Part shown: piece by piece, positions 41,011 to 49,011 of the stretch | How the letters are laid out: each line of letters begins with the position of its first letter | Numbering within the stretch: position 1 is the first letter of the stretch | NCBI RefSeq assembly: GCF_001403615.1 | Contig: NZ_LN879452.1 | Coordinates: 1 to 64,000, forward strand | Length of the DNA: 64,000 bases | Source of the DNA: Desnuesiella massiliensis | GTDB taxonomy: Bacteria > Bacillota > Clostridia > Clostridiales > Clostridiaceae | Reading direction: 5' to 3' | Translations under genes and position numbers: made by a program | Notes under the pieces: generated by a model | What the model saw: only the letters and a program-made list of their open reading frames with translations | Told to the model about the DNA's origin: nothing | The model's database searches: none

Positions 41011-41883
41011 TTATACGTTTCTATTTTCGCCTATAAAGAATAATGCAATGGTGCCAGGACCAGAGTGAGAACCTATCACTGGACCTATATAGTTAATCAT
41101 AAAATTTTTAACACCATGCTCTTTTTCAATGATTTCTTTTAAGGTTAATGCTTCCTGTAGACAATCCCCATGGCTTATAAAGACCATTTGATTTTCTGGA
41201 TCTACTGCGTGGTTGCTAAATTTTTCTGCTAAGGTTTTAATTGCTTTCTTTCTGCCTTTTACCTTGGATATAGGTATAAGCTTTCCTTCATCATTTACAT
41301 TTAATATAGGCTTAATATCTAGAATAGTACCTATAGCAGCACTGGCAGCAGAGACTCTACCCCCTCTTTTTAAATGATTTAAGTCATCCACTGTGAACCA
41401 ATGGTTAATCTTTAATTTATTGCTCTCAACCCAATGAACAATTTCTCCCTTTGAGGCTCCATTTTTAAGCATTTCTACAGCATAATAAACTATAAGTCCT
41501 TCTCCCATAGAGGCAGAACGAGTATCTATTACAGATATGTCTGCATTAGGATTTTCTGACAATATTTCTTCTTTTGCAATTAAGGCGCTATTATAAGTTC
41601 CGCTTAAGGCAGAAGAAAAGGCAAGGTATATAATAGATTTACCTGCATCCAGATGCTTCTTAAACTCTTCTACAAATCTATAAGAGTTAATTTGAGCTGT
41701 GGTTGGCATTTCTCCATTTCTTACTTCTCTATAGAATTCATCATAGGGAATAGTTTTTCCAAAGTCTTCAATAAAGTCTTTACCCTTGAAGTTACAAATT
41801 ATCCCTAAGGCAGAAATACTATTTTCCTCAATATATTTTAAAGGCAAATCACAGCATGAATCAGTAATTATAACAGTATTCAT
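41011..41883 (-). CDS. DegV-family fatty-acid-binding protein
   Basis: About 290 residues; DegV/FakB fold that binds a fatty acid for the FakA kinase. Motifs TDSCCDLP at the N-terminus, TAQINSYRFVEEF, LAFSSALSGTYNSA and DDLNHLKRGGRVS match the family. ATG 41883 is chosen because AAGGAG lies 8 nt ahead. No fakA gene is adjacent. Confidence 0.92.
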   Translation of the reverse strand: MNTVIITDSCCDLPLKYIEENSISALGIICNFKGKDFIEDFGKTIPYDEFYREVRNGEMPTTAQINSYRFVEEFKKHLDAGKSIIYLAFSSALSGTYNSALIAKEEILSENPNADISVIDTRSASMGEGLIVYYAVEMLKNGASKGEIVHWVESNKLKINHWFTVDDLNHLKRGGRVSAASAAIGTILDIKPILNVNDEGKLIPISKVKGRKKAIKTLAEKFSNHAVDPENQMVFISHGDCLQEALTLKEIIEKEHGVKNFMINYIGPVIGSHSGPGTIALFFIGENRNV

Positions 41884-41958
41884 AAACAAATCTCCTTATT
41901 CATTATTGATATAAATGTATGGTTTTGGAATTGTGTTTATTTAATTATATATCAAAAA

Positions 41959-42498
41959 TTATGCATTTAAAAGTTCAGATAACTTCTCTTCTATATAATC
42001 AACCAATTCCTTTTCACCAATATAAGTATTATCATCAAAGTCGCTAGGCTTTACTCTAAAGAAGTTTATTATAAGCTTATTTTCATTAATTATATATTCT
42101 TCTAAATGTAGAGGAGAGAAGATAACCTCCAGCTCTTCGAATTTAGTATTCTCAATTTTGCTATTTAAAGAATCCATGGTGCTTTCTAGGTTTAATTTTT
42201 TTAAGGGTTTAATCATAAGATTTGTATATTCTAAATCCTCCATCATCCACATGTTGTTATTCCAGAATCTTTTTTCTTTTCTGCTGCCGGAAGACAATAA
42301 CTCCCTATTTTTTATAGCACTTAATACCTTTCTTACGGACTCTGAACTGAATTCCTCACCATAGGCATAAGTAAGACCTGGCATATTAGCTACATCATAA
42401 AAGAACATTTCAGATACGTTTTCTCTATCATTTATGGCTTGCCAAAAATACAACATAGCTTCTATTACATCTAAATTAACTTTAATTCTCTTTAACAT
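41959..42498 (-). CDS. Conserved-looking protein of unknown function
   Basis: A 179-residue soluble protein that I do not recognise. It has an N-terminal helical half with many aromatic residues (EAMLYFWQAINDRENVSEMF, FWNNNMWMMEDLEYTNLMI) and a C-terminal alternating hydrophobic segment (FEELEVIFSPLHLEEYIINE) followed by a charged helix. GAGGGGG is positioned ahead of the ATG and codon use is like that of its neighbours, so it is very probably a real gene. It sits 70 bp upstream of the DegV gene. Confidence 0.7.
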   Translation of the reverse strand: MLKRIKVNLDVIEAMLYFWQAINDRENVSEMFFYDVANMPGLTYAYGEEFSSESVRKVLSAIKNRELLSSGSRKEKRFWNNNMWMMEDLEYTNLMIKPLKKLNLESTMDSLNSKIENTKFEELEVIFSPLHLEEYIINENKLIINFFRVKPSDFDDNTYIGEKELVDYIEEKLSELLNA

Positions 42499-42602
42499 TT
42501 AAAGTCCCCCTCTTTAATTAATCTATGCTGATTAAATTTAATATATATTTTCTATAAAAAATTTAAAAAACCTTTAAAGATAAAAAAATTAAATAAAAGT
42601 CT

Positions 42603-42709
42603 TCAAAAAATTATAGAACCTTAGGTATAGCCTAAGGTTCTATAATTGGAGATAAAACAATGAATCAAACTAATTAATAAGTATTATAGGCCTTGGGGGG
42701 AACCTATAT
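42603..42709 (-). ncRNA. Putative small RNA with a C-rich loop and strong terminator
   Basis: On the minus strand a TATAAT box (42716-42721) is followed by a TATAGG/CCTATA hairpin (42685-42708) presenting a loop with six consecutive C residues. After about 40 nt a perfect 15-bp terminator stem (42611-42645, loop 5 nt) ends in TTTTTT. No open frame fits. A terminator here has no other transcript to stop, because the next gene to the right is on the plus strand. The -35 region is weak, so this is tentative. Confidence 0.5.
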
Positions 42710-42721
42710 GTTCTTATTATA

Positions 42722-42995
42722 CTAGTAATACGTTAAAAAACACTTAAAGTAATCTTAAAAATTTCTTAAATTTTACAAAACATAAGCATTAAATTTCCTA
42801 AAATTGCTCATAGTTTTATGAAATTATATCCATTGTCGAAAAAAAATACCATAATATGTGATGTGTTTAAGAGGAATTTAGATTATAATGGAGAATTTAA
42901 TTATGATTGAAGTTATTATTAAAATATGAAAGAGTTGTCCTTGTTAATATTTATATTATTTTGCTTTAGAACTTGTATGAAGAGGGGATTTATTT
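42722..42995. other. AT-rich intergenic segment before the histidine kinase gene
   Basis: No frame, repeat or conserved RNA recognised. It should contain the promoter of the histidine kinase gene. It includes a TTGTCGAAA-like sequence around 42835, but I cannot assign a clear promoter. Confidence 0.4.
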
Positions 42996-44267
42996 ATGGG
43001 GGTATTATATAGAATTGAGAAGGGCGATATAAGGAAATTAAGTTATAGTACATATAATTTACCAAAGCGATTAAAGCTTTTAGAGATGAGGCTTGATTAT
43101 CTTTATGAAAACATTGAAGAGGCTATCTTCTCCATGTCTCAAAATTATAAAATTAAAAATTTTAATCTTGCATTCATAGAACTTTTGGATTATTCAAAAG
43201 AAGAGCTAATTGGCATGTCTATTTTTAATATTTTAGCAGAGGAAGATAGGTTAAGAATAAGATATGTTTTACTGAATAATATCAGAATGTCAACTATAGA
43301 AACCAGTTTAAAGTTTTTATGTAAAAATGGCTCTATAAAAAAGTTATCAGTGACGATAAAACAAATAGCTTTCAATGATATTGAGTTTATTATTAAAAAT
43401 AATGACATGTTAGAGGAGAATTTTAAATTAGAACAATATATAAAAAATATTGAGAATAGATTAAATGAACTAGCTACATATGATAAACTAAAAACAGATT
43501 TTTTTACAAATATATCCCATGAACTAAGAACTCCTCTGAATGTAATTTTAGGTGTTATTCAGTTACATGAAAGTAATTATTCCCTTGGAGATAATGGATT
43601 AACAAATTCAAATAAATATATAAAAATAATGAAGCAAAATTGCTATAGATTACTTAGACTTATTAATAACCTAATAGATATAACAAAAATAGATGCTGGG
43701 TACTATAGCTTAAATAAAAAGAGTTGCAATATAGTAAGCATAGTAGAGGATATAACCATATCTGTGGTAGATTACGTTAGAAGTAAGGGAATCGAGATTG
43801 TATTTGATACAGAAATAGAAGAAAAGATAGTAGCCTGTGACCCGGATAAAATAGAACGTATAGTTATGAATTTATTATCTAATGCTATTAAATTCACTCC
43901 GCCAGGAGGAAGCATAAATGTAGATATCTTTGATAAGGGAGATAAGATAATTATATCTGTTAAGGATAGCGGTATAGGAATACCAGAAGATAAGCTTTTA
44001 GATGTTTTTAATAGATATATACAGGTAGGAGCTAACTGCTATAATTCAGTGCATGGAAGTGGTATAGGACTATCTCTTGTTAAATCTCTAATTGAAATGC
44101 ATGGAGGAACAATAAGTCTTAAGAGTGAAGTAGGTATGGGGTCAGAATTCATCGTAGAATTGCCTTGTGAGTGTAATAGTGAAGGAAATTATGAATATAA
44201 GGATACTAGATTTATAAGTGAAAAGATAGAAAGTATAAATATTGAGTTTTCAGATATATATAGCTAA
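42996..44267 (+). CDS. Orphan PAS sensor histidine kinase, cytoplasmic
   Basis: A 423-residue kinase. A PAS domain spans ~35-140 (FNLAFIELLDYSKEELIGMS). The HisKA phosphoacceptor is H175 in FTNISHELRTPLNVI. HATPase motifs follow: NLLSNAIKFTPPGG, DSGIGIPEDKL and GSGIGLSLVKSL. There is no membrane segment and no adjacent response regulator. Orphan kinases of this type in clostridia often feed Spo0A; that role is inference. An intrinsic terminator follows. Confidence 0.92.
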   Translation: MGVLYRIEKGDIRKLSYSTYNLPKRLKLLEMRLDYLYENIEEAIFSMSQNYKIKNFNLAFIELLDYSKEELIGMSIFNILAEEDRLRIRYVLLNNIRMSTIETSLKFLCKNGSIKKLSVTIKQIAFNDIEFIIKNNDMLEENFKLEQYIKNIENRLNELATYDKLKTDFFTNISHELRTPLNVILGVIQLHESNYSLGDNGLTNSNKYIKIMKQNCYRLLRLINNLIDITKIDAGYYSLNKKSCNIVSIVEDITISVVDYVRSKGIEIVFDTEIEEKIVACDPDKIERIVMNLLSNAIKFTPPGGSINVDIFDKGDKIIISVKDSGIGIPEDKLLDVFNRYIQVGANCYNSVHGSGIGLSLVKSLIEMHGGTISLKSEVGMGSEFIVELPCECNSEGNYEYKDTRFISEKIESINIEFSDIYS

Positions 44268-44300
44268 AAGGACTTATTTTAAAAAGTCCTTTGTTTTTTT
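44267..44300 (+). terminator. Intrinsic terminator of the histidine kinase gene
   Basis: AAAGGACTT pairs with AAGTCCTTT, followed by GTTTTTTT. Confidence 0.85.
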
Positions 44301-44366
44301 GATAAATTGTCTATATATTTTATCAATTAAGACTATTCAAAAAATAAATTGGATATAAAATGGAAT

Positions 44367-44400
44367 TCAACCTATAATTATAGGTGAGTTGGCTTTTTTA
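44367..44400 (+). terminator. Terminator-like hairpin in the leader of the symporter gene
   Basis: CAACCTATAATTATAGGTGAGTTGG folds on the palindrome CCTATAATTATAGG and is followed by CTTTTTTAT, 40 nt before the start codon. It could be an attenuator, or the end of a short transcript. Confidence 0.45.
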
Positions 44401-44439
44401 TAAGTACAACTAATAATATTATTATATTGGGGGGTAACC

Positions 44440-45816
44440 ATGGATATTTTAAGTATTGTGAAAAAGATTAATGAAATATTATGGAGTTATCTATTAATTT
44501 TCCTGCTGTGTGGTACAGGCATATTTTTTACTTTTAAACTAAGATTTGTGCAAATCAGAAAATTTGGAGAAGGCTTTAAGAGAGTATTTGGGGGGATAAA
44601 ATTAAAGGGGGATAAGGCAGGGGTAGATGGAATGTCATCTTTCCAAGCTTTGGCTACAGCTATAGCGGCGCAGGTGGGCACAGGAAACTTAGCTGGAGCT
44701 GCAACGGCTATAGCAGCTGGTGGACCAGGAGCTATATTCTGGATGTGGCTTAGTGCTTTCTTTGGAATGTCTACTATATTTTCAGAAGCTATTTTGGCTC
44801 AAAAATTTAAAGAAAAAGTAGATGGAGAAGTTACAGGAGGTCCAGCTTATTATATAAGAAAAGGGCTAAACAGCAAATTCTTAGCAGGATTTTTCTCAAT
44901 ATCTATAATAGTAGCTCTTGGCTTTATGGGAAATATGGTTCAGTCAAATTCTATAGGTGACGCCTTTAATACATCCTTTGGAATACCTACATATGTAACA
45001 GGAATAGTAATAGCTATAATCGCTGGATTTATATTTATAGGAGGCGTAGGCAGAATCGCTTCTGTTACAGAAAAAATGGTACCTATAATGGCATTATTTT
45101 ATATAGTAGGAAGTCTAATAATATTAATAATGAATTATGCAAACATATTACCTTCTTTCAAAATGATATTTGTTGGTGCTTTTAACCCTCAGGCGGTTAT
45201 GGGGGGAGCTATAGGTGTAACGGTTAAACAGGCTGTTAGATATGGTGTAGCTAGAGGATTATTCTCAAATGAAGCTGGTATGGGATCTACTCCTCATGCT
45301 CATGCAGTAGCAAAGGTTAAACACCCTGTAGAGCAAGGAACAGTTGCAATAGTGAGTGTATTTATTGATACTTTTGTAATACTTTCTCTTACTGCACTTG
45401 TTATATTAACCACGGGGGCTTTAGATACTAAAACTACAGGTATAGCACTTACTCAAGAAGCTTTTGCAAGGGGCTTTGGTGGAAGTTTTGGACATAGCTT
45501 TATAGCTATATGCTTATTATTCTTTGCTTTCTCCACTATCATAGGATGGTATTTCTTCGGAGAAGCAAATGTTAAATATCTTTTCGGGAAAAAGGCTTTA
45601 CCTATATACAGAATTCTAGTTGTAGCCTTCATAATAATAGGTTGTATGCTAAAGGTTGAGCTTGTATGGGAGCTTGCAGATACCTTTAATGGACTTATGG
45701 TAATACCTAACCTTATAGCGGTATTAGCACTGTCCTCTATAGTGTCTAAAACCATGAAAGAATACGAAAATATTAAAAGTTTAGATAAAGACAAATCAAA
45801 AAATTTAAATATGTAA
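44440..45816 (+). CDS. Alanine/glycine:cation symporter (AGCS family)
   Basis: A 458-residue sodium-coupled amino acid importer with about eleven membrane segments. The family signature region is visible as SSFQALATAIAAQVGTGNLA and GGPGAIFWMWLSAFFGM near residues 65-110. RBS GGGGGG. Monocistronic, with a terminator at 45824-45872. Confidence 0.93.
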   Translation: MDILSIVKKINEILWSYLLIFLLCGTGIFFTFKLRFVQIRKFGEGFKRVFGGIKLKGDKAGVDGMSSFQALATAIAAQVGTGNLAGAATAIAAGGPGAIFWMWLSAFFGMSTIFSEAILAQKFKEKVDGEVTGGPAYYIRKGLNSKFLAGFFSISIIVALGFMGNMVQSNSIGDAFNTSFGIPTYVTGIVIAIIAGFIFIGGVGRIASVTEKMVPIMALFYIVGSLIILIMNYANILPSFKMIFVGAFNPQAVMGGAIGVTVKQAVRYGVARGLFSNEAGMGSTPHAHAVAKVKHPVEQGTVAIVSVFIDTFVILSLTALVILTTGALDTKTTGIALTQEAFARGFGGSFGHSFIAICLLFFAFSTIIGWYFFGEANVKYLFGKKALPIYRILVVAFIIIGCMLKVELVWELADTFNGLMVIPNLIAVLALSSIVSKTMKEYENIKSLDKDKSKNLNM

Positions 45817-45823
45817 ATAATAG

Positions 45824-45872
45824 ATGCTTTCAGTTTCGTTATTAAAATGAAGCTGGAAGCTTTTTATTTTTT
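45824..45872 (+). terminator. Intrinsic terminator of the symporter gene
   Basis: GCTTTCAGTTTC and GAAGCTGGAAGC form an imperfect stem, followed by TTTTTATTTTTT. Confidence 0.75.
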
Positions 45873-45925
45873 GGCATATAATAAGTAGTAACTTAAAATA
45901 TATACATTTTGAATGAGGTGATGCT

Positions 45926-47188
45926 GTGAAAGGTTTTTTCAATTTATCAAAAGAAGGGCACAAGCCAAAACACATGGCCTTAGATTTTATTAAATACATA
46001 GGACCGGGCTTATTGGTTACCGTAGGTTTCATAGATCCAGGAAACTGGGCTTCAAATCTATCCGCAGGTTCAGATTATGGATATAAGCTTTTATGGATGG
46101 TTACACTTTCCACTATCATGCTCATAGTTCTTCAGCACAATGCTGCACATTTAGGAATTGTAACAGGAAACTGTGTAGCCGAGGCAGTGACTAATTATAT
46201 GAAGCCTAAGGTAGGAAGAGGTATACTTATTTCTGCACTACTAGCAGCTATTGCTACAGCTATGGCGGAGCTTTTAGGAGCGGCTATAGCCCTTAATATG
46301 CTTTTTAAAATACCTATAAAAATAGGAACTTTAATATCCTTAGTGGTGGTAGGCTGGATGCTATATAGTAATTCCTATAGGAAGCTAGAAAAGCTTATAA
46401 TTGGATTTGTTTCTATCATAGGAATAGCATTTATATTTGAAGTATATATGGTGAATGTAAACTGGCAAGAGGCTATAAGAGGATGGTTTACACCTTCTTT
46501 TCCTAAAAATTCTATGCCTATTATAATGAGTGTGCTTGGAGCTGTGGTAATGCCTCATAACTTGTTTTTACATTCTGAGATAATACAAAGTAGACAATGG
46601 AATCTAAAAGATAAAGAGATAATGGAAAAACAACTAAAGTATGAATTTATGGATACTCTATTTTCTATGACCATAGGCTGGGCAATAAACAGCGCTATGA
46701 TATTAGTAGCCGTTACCTTTTTCGCAAATAAGATCAGTGTTACAGAATTAGATCAGGCACACATAATGCTTCAACCTCTTTTAGGAAACTCTGCAGCCTT
46801 AATATTTGCCATAGCTTTACTTTTTGCAGGCATATCCTCCAGTGTAACAGCTGGTATGGCTGGAGCTAGCATATTCTCAGGGATGTTCTCGGAGCCCTAT
46901 GATATAAATGATAAACATACTAAAATGGGAGTAGGAATAACCCTAATAGCAGCAGTATTTGTAATATTCTTTGTTAGTGATCCCTTTAAAGGTCTTGTAT
47001 ATTCCCAGATGCTCTTAAGCATACAATTACCATGGACTATTTTTACTCAGATATATTTAACTTCATCTAAAAGAGTTATGGGAGAATATAAAAATTCAAC
47101 CATGGAAAATATAGTATTATGGATCATAGGGGCAATTGTAGCTATTTTAAATATAATGCTTCTAGTTACAGCTTTATTTGGAGCTTAA
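45926..47188 (+). CDS. Nramp-family divalent metal transporter
   Basis: A 420-residue proton-coupled Mn/Fe importer. The metal-site motifs are intact: DPGN in FIDPGNWASNLSAG (TM1) and MPHN in VVMPHNLFLHSEIIQS (TM6). Eleven membrane segments. The start is GTG with GAGGTG ahead. No manganese riboswitch or obvious MntR box is visible in the 110-bp leader. Confidence 0.92.
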   Translation: MKGFFNLSKEGHKPKHMALDFIKYIGPGLLVTVGFIDPGNWASNLSAGSDYGYKLLWMVTLSTIMLIVLQHNAAHLGIVTGNCVAEAVTNYMKPKVGRGILISALLAAIATAMAELLGAAIALNMLFKIPIKIGTLISLVVVGWMLYSNSYRKLEKLIIGFVSIIGIAFIFEVYMVNVNWQEAIRGWFTPSFPKNSMPIIMSVLGAVVMPHNLFLHSEIIQSRQWNLKDKEIMEKQLKYEFMDTLFSMTIGWAINSAMILVAVTFFANKISVTELDQAHIMLQPLLGNSAALIFAIALLFAGISSSVTAGMAGASIFSGMFSEPYDINDKHTKMGVGITLIAAVFVIFFVSDPFKGLVYSQMLLSIQLPWTIFTQIYLTSSKRVMGEYKNSTMENIVLWIIGAIVAILNIMLLVTALFGA

Positions 47189-47195
47189 ACTTAGA

Positions 47196-47254
47196 ATAAT
47201 ATGCATTAAGAAAGCATAAAGTGTTAACAAATATCTTCTTAATGCATATATTAT
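47196..47254 (+). terminator. Long stem terminator after the Nramp gene
   Basis: TATGCATTAAGAA pairs with TTCTTAATGCATA across a ~20-nt loop, followed by TATTATT. Confidence 0.6.
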
Positions 47255-47302
47255 TATAAATTACATAATGGAGCGCATAGTAATTGATTATTGAAAAACT
47301 TA

Positions 47303-47331
47303 TTGATTAATAAATAGTTTTATGATAATAT
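47303..47331 (+). promoter_or_regulatory. Probable promoter of tRNA-Arg
   Basis: TTGATT at 47303-47308, 17-bp spacer, TAATAT at 47326-47331; the tRNA starts 16 nt after it. Confidence 0.55.
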
Positions 47332-47346
47332 ATTAATGTTATATAT

Positions 47347-47423
47347 GCGGTGGTAGCTCAGTTGGATAGAGTAGCTGGCTACGAACCAGTTGGTCGGGGG
47401 TTCGAATCCTCTCCGCCGCACCA
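47347..47423 (+). tRNA. tRNA-Arg(ACG), island attachment site
   Basis: 77-nt cloverleaf with encoded CCA; anticodon ACG in the loop CTACGAA. Its 3' 38 nt recur in direct orientation at 58565-58602, and its 3' 45 nt recur inverted at 49012-49056. It is the integration site of the island that follows. Confidence 0.95.
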
Positions 47424-47427
47424 AGTA

Positions 47428-47470
47428 GAATCAAGAGTTGAAGTAGTTAAACTCTTGATTCTTTTATTTT
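47428..47470 (+). terminator. Terminator after tRNA-Arg
   Basis: AATCAAGAGTT pairs with AACTCTTGATT and is followed by CTTTTATTTT. Confidence 0.75.
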
Positions 47471-47613
47471 GACGGGGATTGAAAATAAATATGCTTTTAA
47501 GGTATTTTATATTAAATTTTGGATATAATATTGTATATCAATTAATTTTTATTAAAATTAATGCTTATTCAAGTTTTTGAATAAAAAATTACAAGTTTTA
47601 TAACTTTAAGTTC

Positions 47614-47642
47614 TTGACTTTAATGTGAAATTGGCTTAAAAT
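47614..47642 (+). promoter_or_regulatory. Promoter of the ToxI-like antitoxin RNA
   Basis: TTGACT at 47614-47619, 17-bp spacer, TAAAAT at 47637-47642. Transcription would begin at about 47649, the edge of the first 38-nt repeat. Confidence 0.75.
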
Positions 47643-47650
47643 TAAATTGT

Positions 47651-47764
47651 AATTAGGAAATCCTTTGCCTGTTAAGTAAGGAACATTAAATTAGGAAATC
47701 CTTTGCCTATTAAGTAAGGAACATTAAATTAGGAAATCTCTTGCCTATTAAGTAGAGAACATTA
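47651..47764 (+). ncRNA. toxI: Type III antitoxin RNA: three 38-nt tandem repeats
   Basis: Units 47651-47688, 47689-47726 and 47727-47764 are tandem. Each can form an H-type pseudoknot: AGG (unit positions 5-7) with CCU (18-20), and UCCUU (11-15) with AAGGA (28-32), interleaved. Unit 3 changes UCCUU to UCUCU and AAGGA to AGAGA, so two base pairs covary. Known ToxI-type RNAs have this layout: short tandem pseudoknots, then a terminator, then the toxin gene. AAAU, a motif known to be cut by ToxN enzymes, occurs in each unit and at the unit junctions. Confidence 0.85.
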
Positions 47765-47768
47765 AATT

Positions 47769-47802
47769 AAGCAAGATAGAGTGTCTATCTTGCTTTTGTT
47801 TT
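47769..47802 (+). terminator. Intrinsic terminator between antitoxin repeats and toxin gene
   Basis: AAGCAAGATAGA (47769-47780) pairs perfectly with TCTATCTTGCTT (47784-47795) around a 3-nt loop, followed by TTTTGTTTT. In known toxIN operons such a terminator lets antitoxin RNA outnumber toxin mRNA. The toxin RBS AGGAG follows at once. Confidence 0.9.
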
Positions 47803-47815
47803 AGGAGAATGTATT

Positions 47816-48421
47816 ATGAGTGTGGACAAGCTTGTGTTTTATAACGTTAAAGATGAATACATAGAGTATTTGATTGAAGTTGATGATAAGGTTATGTTTA
47901 ATAAACCTGAAGATAATACAAGACCATATGTTGGATTTGTGCTTAAGATAGATGAACTTGATTATCTTGTTCCACTATCATCTAAATTAAGAAAAACAAA
48001 TGATGTCACAACTATAATTCCAAATACATTTACTAAGGAGCAATTGGAAAGTGGAGAGTATAAGAATTTTCCTGAAAAAATAGCTATCATTAAGTTTAAC
48101 TGTATGATACCAATTATTCCAGAAGTAATTAGTAAAATTAATCTGAATGAAATTGCAATTGATGAGGATGGACAAAAATATAGAGATCTTTTAGTTAAAG
48201 AAATCAACTTTTGTGCAGACAACAGAGATAGAATACTAAAAAAAGCAAGCAAGGCTTATAAAATTTATAATGAAAATAAGCCATATATGAAAGAAATAGT
48301 TGATTCATGCTGTGATTTTAAAAAGCTTGAGGAAGCTTGCAAAGAATACAAAAATAACTTAATAAAAAATGGACAAGCTTTAAAAGAGACTGCTGCTAGT
48401 GTAAATAATTTAAAAAAATAA
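47816..48421 (+). CDS. toxN: ToxN/AbiQ-family type III toxin (endoribonuclease)
   Basis: A 201-residue protein. The N-terminal half matches the ToxN/AbiQ pattern: LVFYNVKDEYIEYLIEVDDK, then RPYVGFVLKIDELDYLVPLS, then a KIAIIKFNCMIPIIPEVI strand, then a helical C-terminus. Family members are sequence-specific RNases neutralised by the tandem-repeat RNA made just upstream, and act in phage abortive infection or plasmid maintenance. The ATG follows AGGAG by 8 nt. The gene lies in an integrase-bearing island. I rate the assignment high because protein, repeats and terminator all agree. Confidence 0.88.
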   Translation: MSVDKLVFYNVKDEYIEYLIEVDDKVMFNKPEDNTRPYVGFVLKIDELDYLVPLSSKLRKTNDVTTIIPNTFTKEQLESGEYKNFPEKIAIIKFNCMIPIIPEVISKINLNEIAIDEDGQKYRDLLVKEINFCADNRDRILKKASKAYKIYNENKPYMKEIVDSCCDFKKLEEACKEYKNNLIKNGQALKETAASVNNLKK

Positions 48422-48457
48422 CAACCTGCATTAGTGCGAGGTTATTATTTTTTTGTA
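48417..48457 (+). terminator. Terminator after toxN
   Basis: AATAACAACCT and AGGTTATT form an imperfect stem with an inner GC(ATTA)GTGC part, followed by ATTTTTTTG. Confidence 0.65.
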
Positions 48458-48500
48458 AAATACGCCTCAATACAAATATTGAATTAAAAGGCAAAGCTCG

Positions 48501-48713
48501 CTATTTGGTCTGGGATTTGCCTTTCATCATTTTATTTAGTTCGTTTACTGCCTGTTGTTGTATATCAGGCAAAATGTGAGAGTAAGTGCTTAATGTCAAT
48601 TTAATATCACTATGACCTAATCTATCGGCAACTATCTTTGGATGCACATTGGCTTTCAAAAGTAATGTAGCATGGGTATGTCTATTATGGGGAGCTCCCC
48701 ATAATAGACATAC
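48501..48713 (-). pseudogene. C-terminal fragment of a tyrosine integrase (copy A)
   Basis: Minus-strand codons read NRHTHATLLLKANVHPKIVA then DRLGHSDIKLTLSTYSHILP and end in GKSQTK before TAG at 48501-48503. This is the catalytic end of a phage-type tyrosine integrase (His/Arg box and nucleophilic Tyr). The 5' part is missing: it stops at the 38-bp palindrome, where it meets a different integrase tail running the other way. Confidence 0.8.
48676..48713. repeat. 38-bp perfect palindrome joining two integrase tails
   Basis: GTATGTCTATTATGGGGAG and its exact complement meet at the centre GAGCTC (between 48694 and 48695). Both outward-reading integrase fragments begin with the codons for A-P-H-N-R-H-T that it encodes on each strand. 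Confidence 0.85.
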
Positions 48714-48873
48714 TTATGCCACTAGGCTATTTGAGAATGACGTACCATTGAAAACAGTACAAATACTAATTGGGCATAGCAATATAAAAATAACTGCAGA
48801 CATTTATACTCATGTAATTCCAGAAGAAAAAATAAAAGCAACCGATAAGATAAATAGCTTATTTGCTTTATAG
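48695..48873 (+). pseudogene. C-terminal fragment of a second tyrosine integrase (copy B)
   Basis: Plus-strand codons give RHTYATRLFENDVPLKTVQI then LIGHSNIKITADIYTHVIPE and end in KINSLFAL before TAG. It is a different integrase from copy A, though homologous. Only the last ~55 residues remain; upstream the frame only reads the other arm of the palindrome and then antisense of copy A. Confidence 0.8.
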
Positions 48874-48978
48874 CTTATAAGCTATTTATTATTTACTCTT
48901 TTTTATTTATATTTATTATTGTGTTGTTTTATATATTTTATTTTGAGTTGTGTTACGGTTGTGTTATTTTGCATAAAA

Positions 48979-49011
48979 AAGACTTCCAATATTTCTTGGA
49001 AGTCTTGACAT
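48979..49011 (-). terminator. Minus-strand terminator behind the inverted tRNA fragment
   Basis: AAGACTTCCAA pairs with TTGGAAGTCTT; on the minus strand it is followed by TTTTT. It lies directly after the inverted tRNA-Arg 3' end, as a tRNA terminator would. Confidence 0.65.

Noticed and set aside
45817..45925. Manganese riboswitch ahead of the Nramp gene
   Set aside because: The leader is short and taken up by the preceding terminator; no yybP-ykoY-like core is visible.
47651..47764. Possible CRISPR array
   Set aside because: The repeats are directly adjacent with no spacers, and each unit forms a pseudoknot; the layout fits a type III antitoxin.
48649..48694. Upstream part of the plus-strand integrase frame
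   Set aside because: It is the antisense of the other integrase tail and the left arm of the palindrome; only the part after the palindrome centre is genuine.
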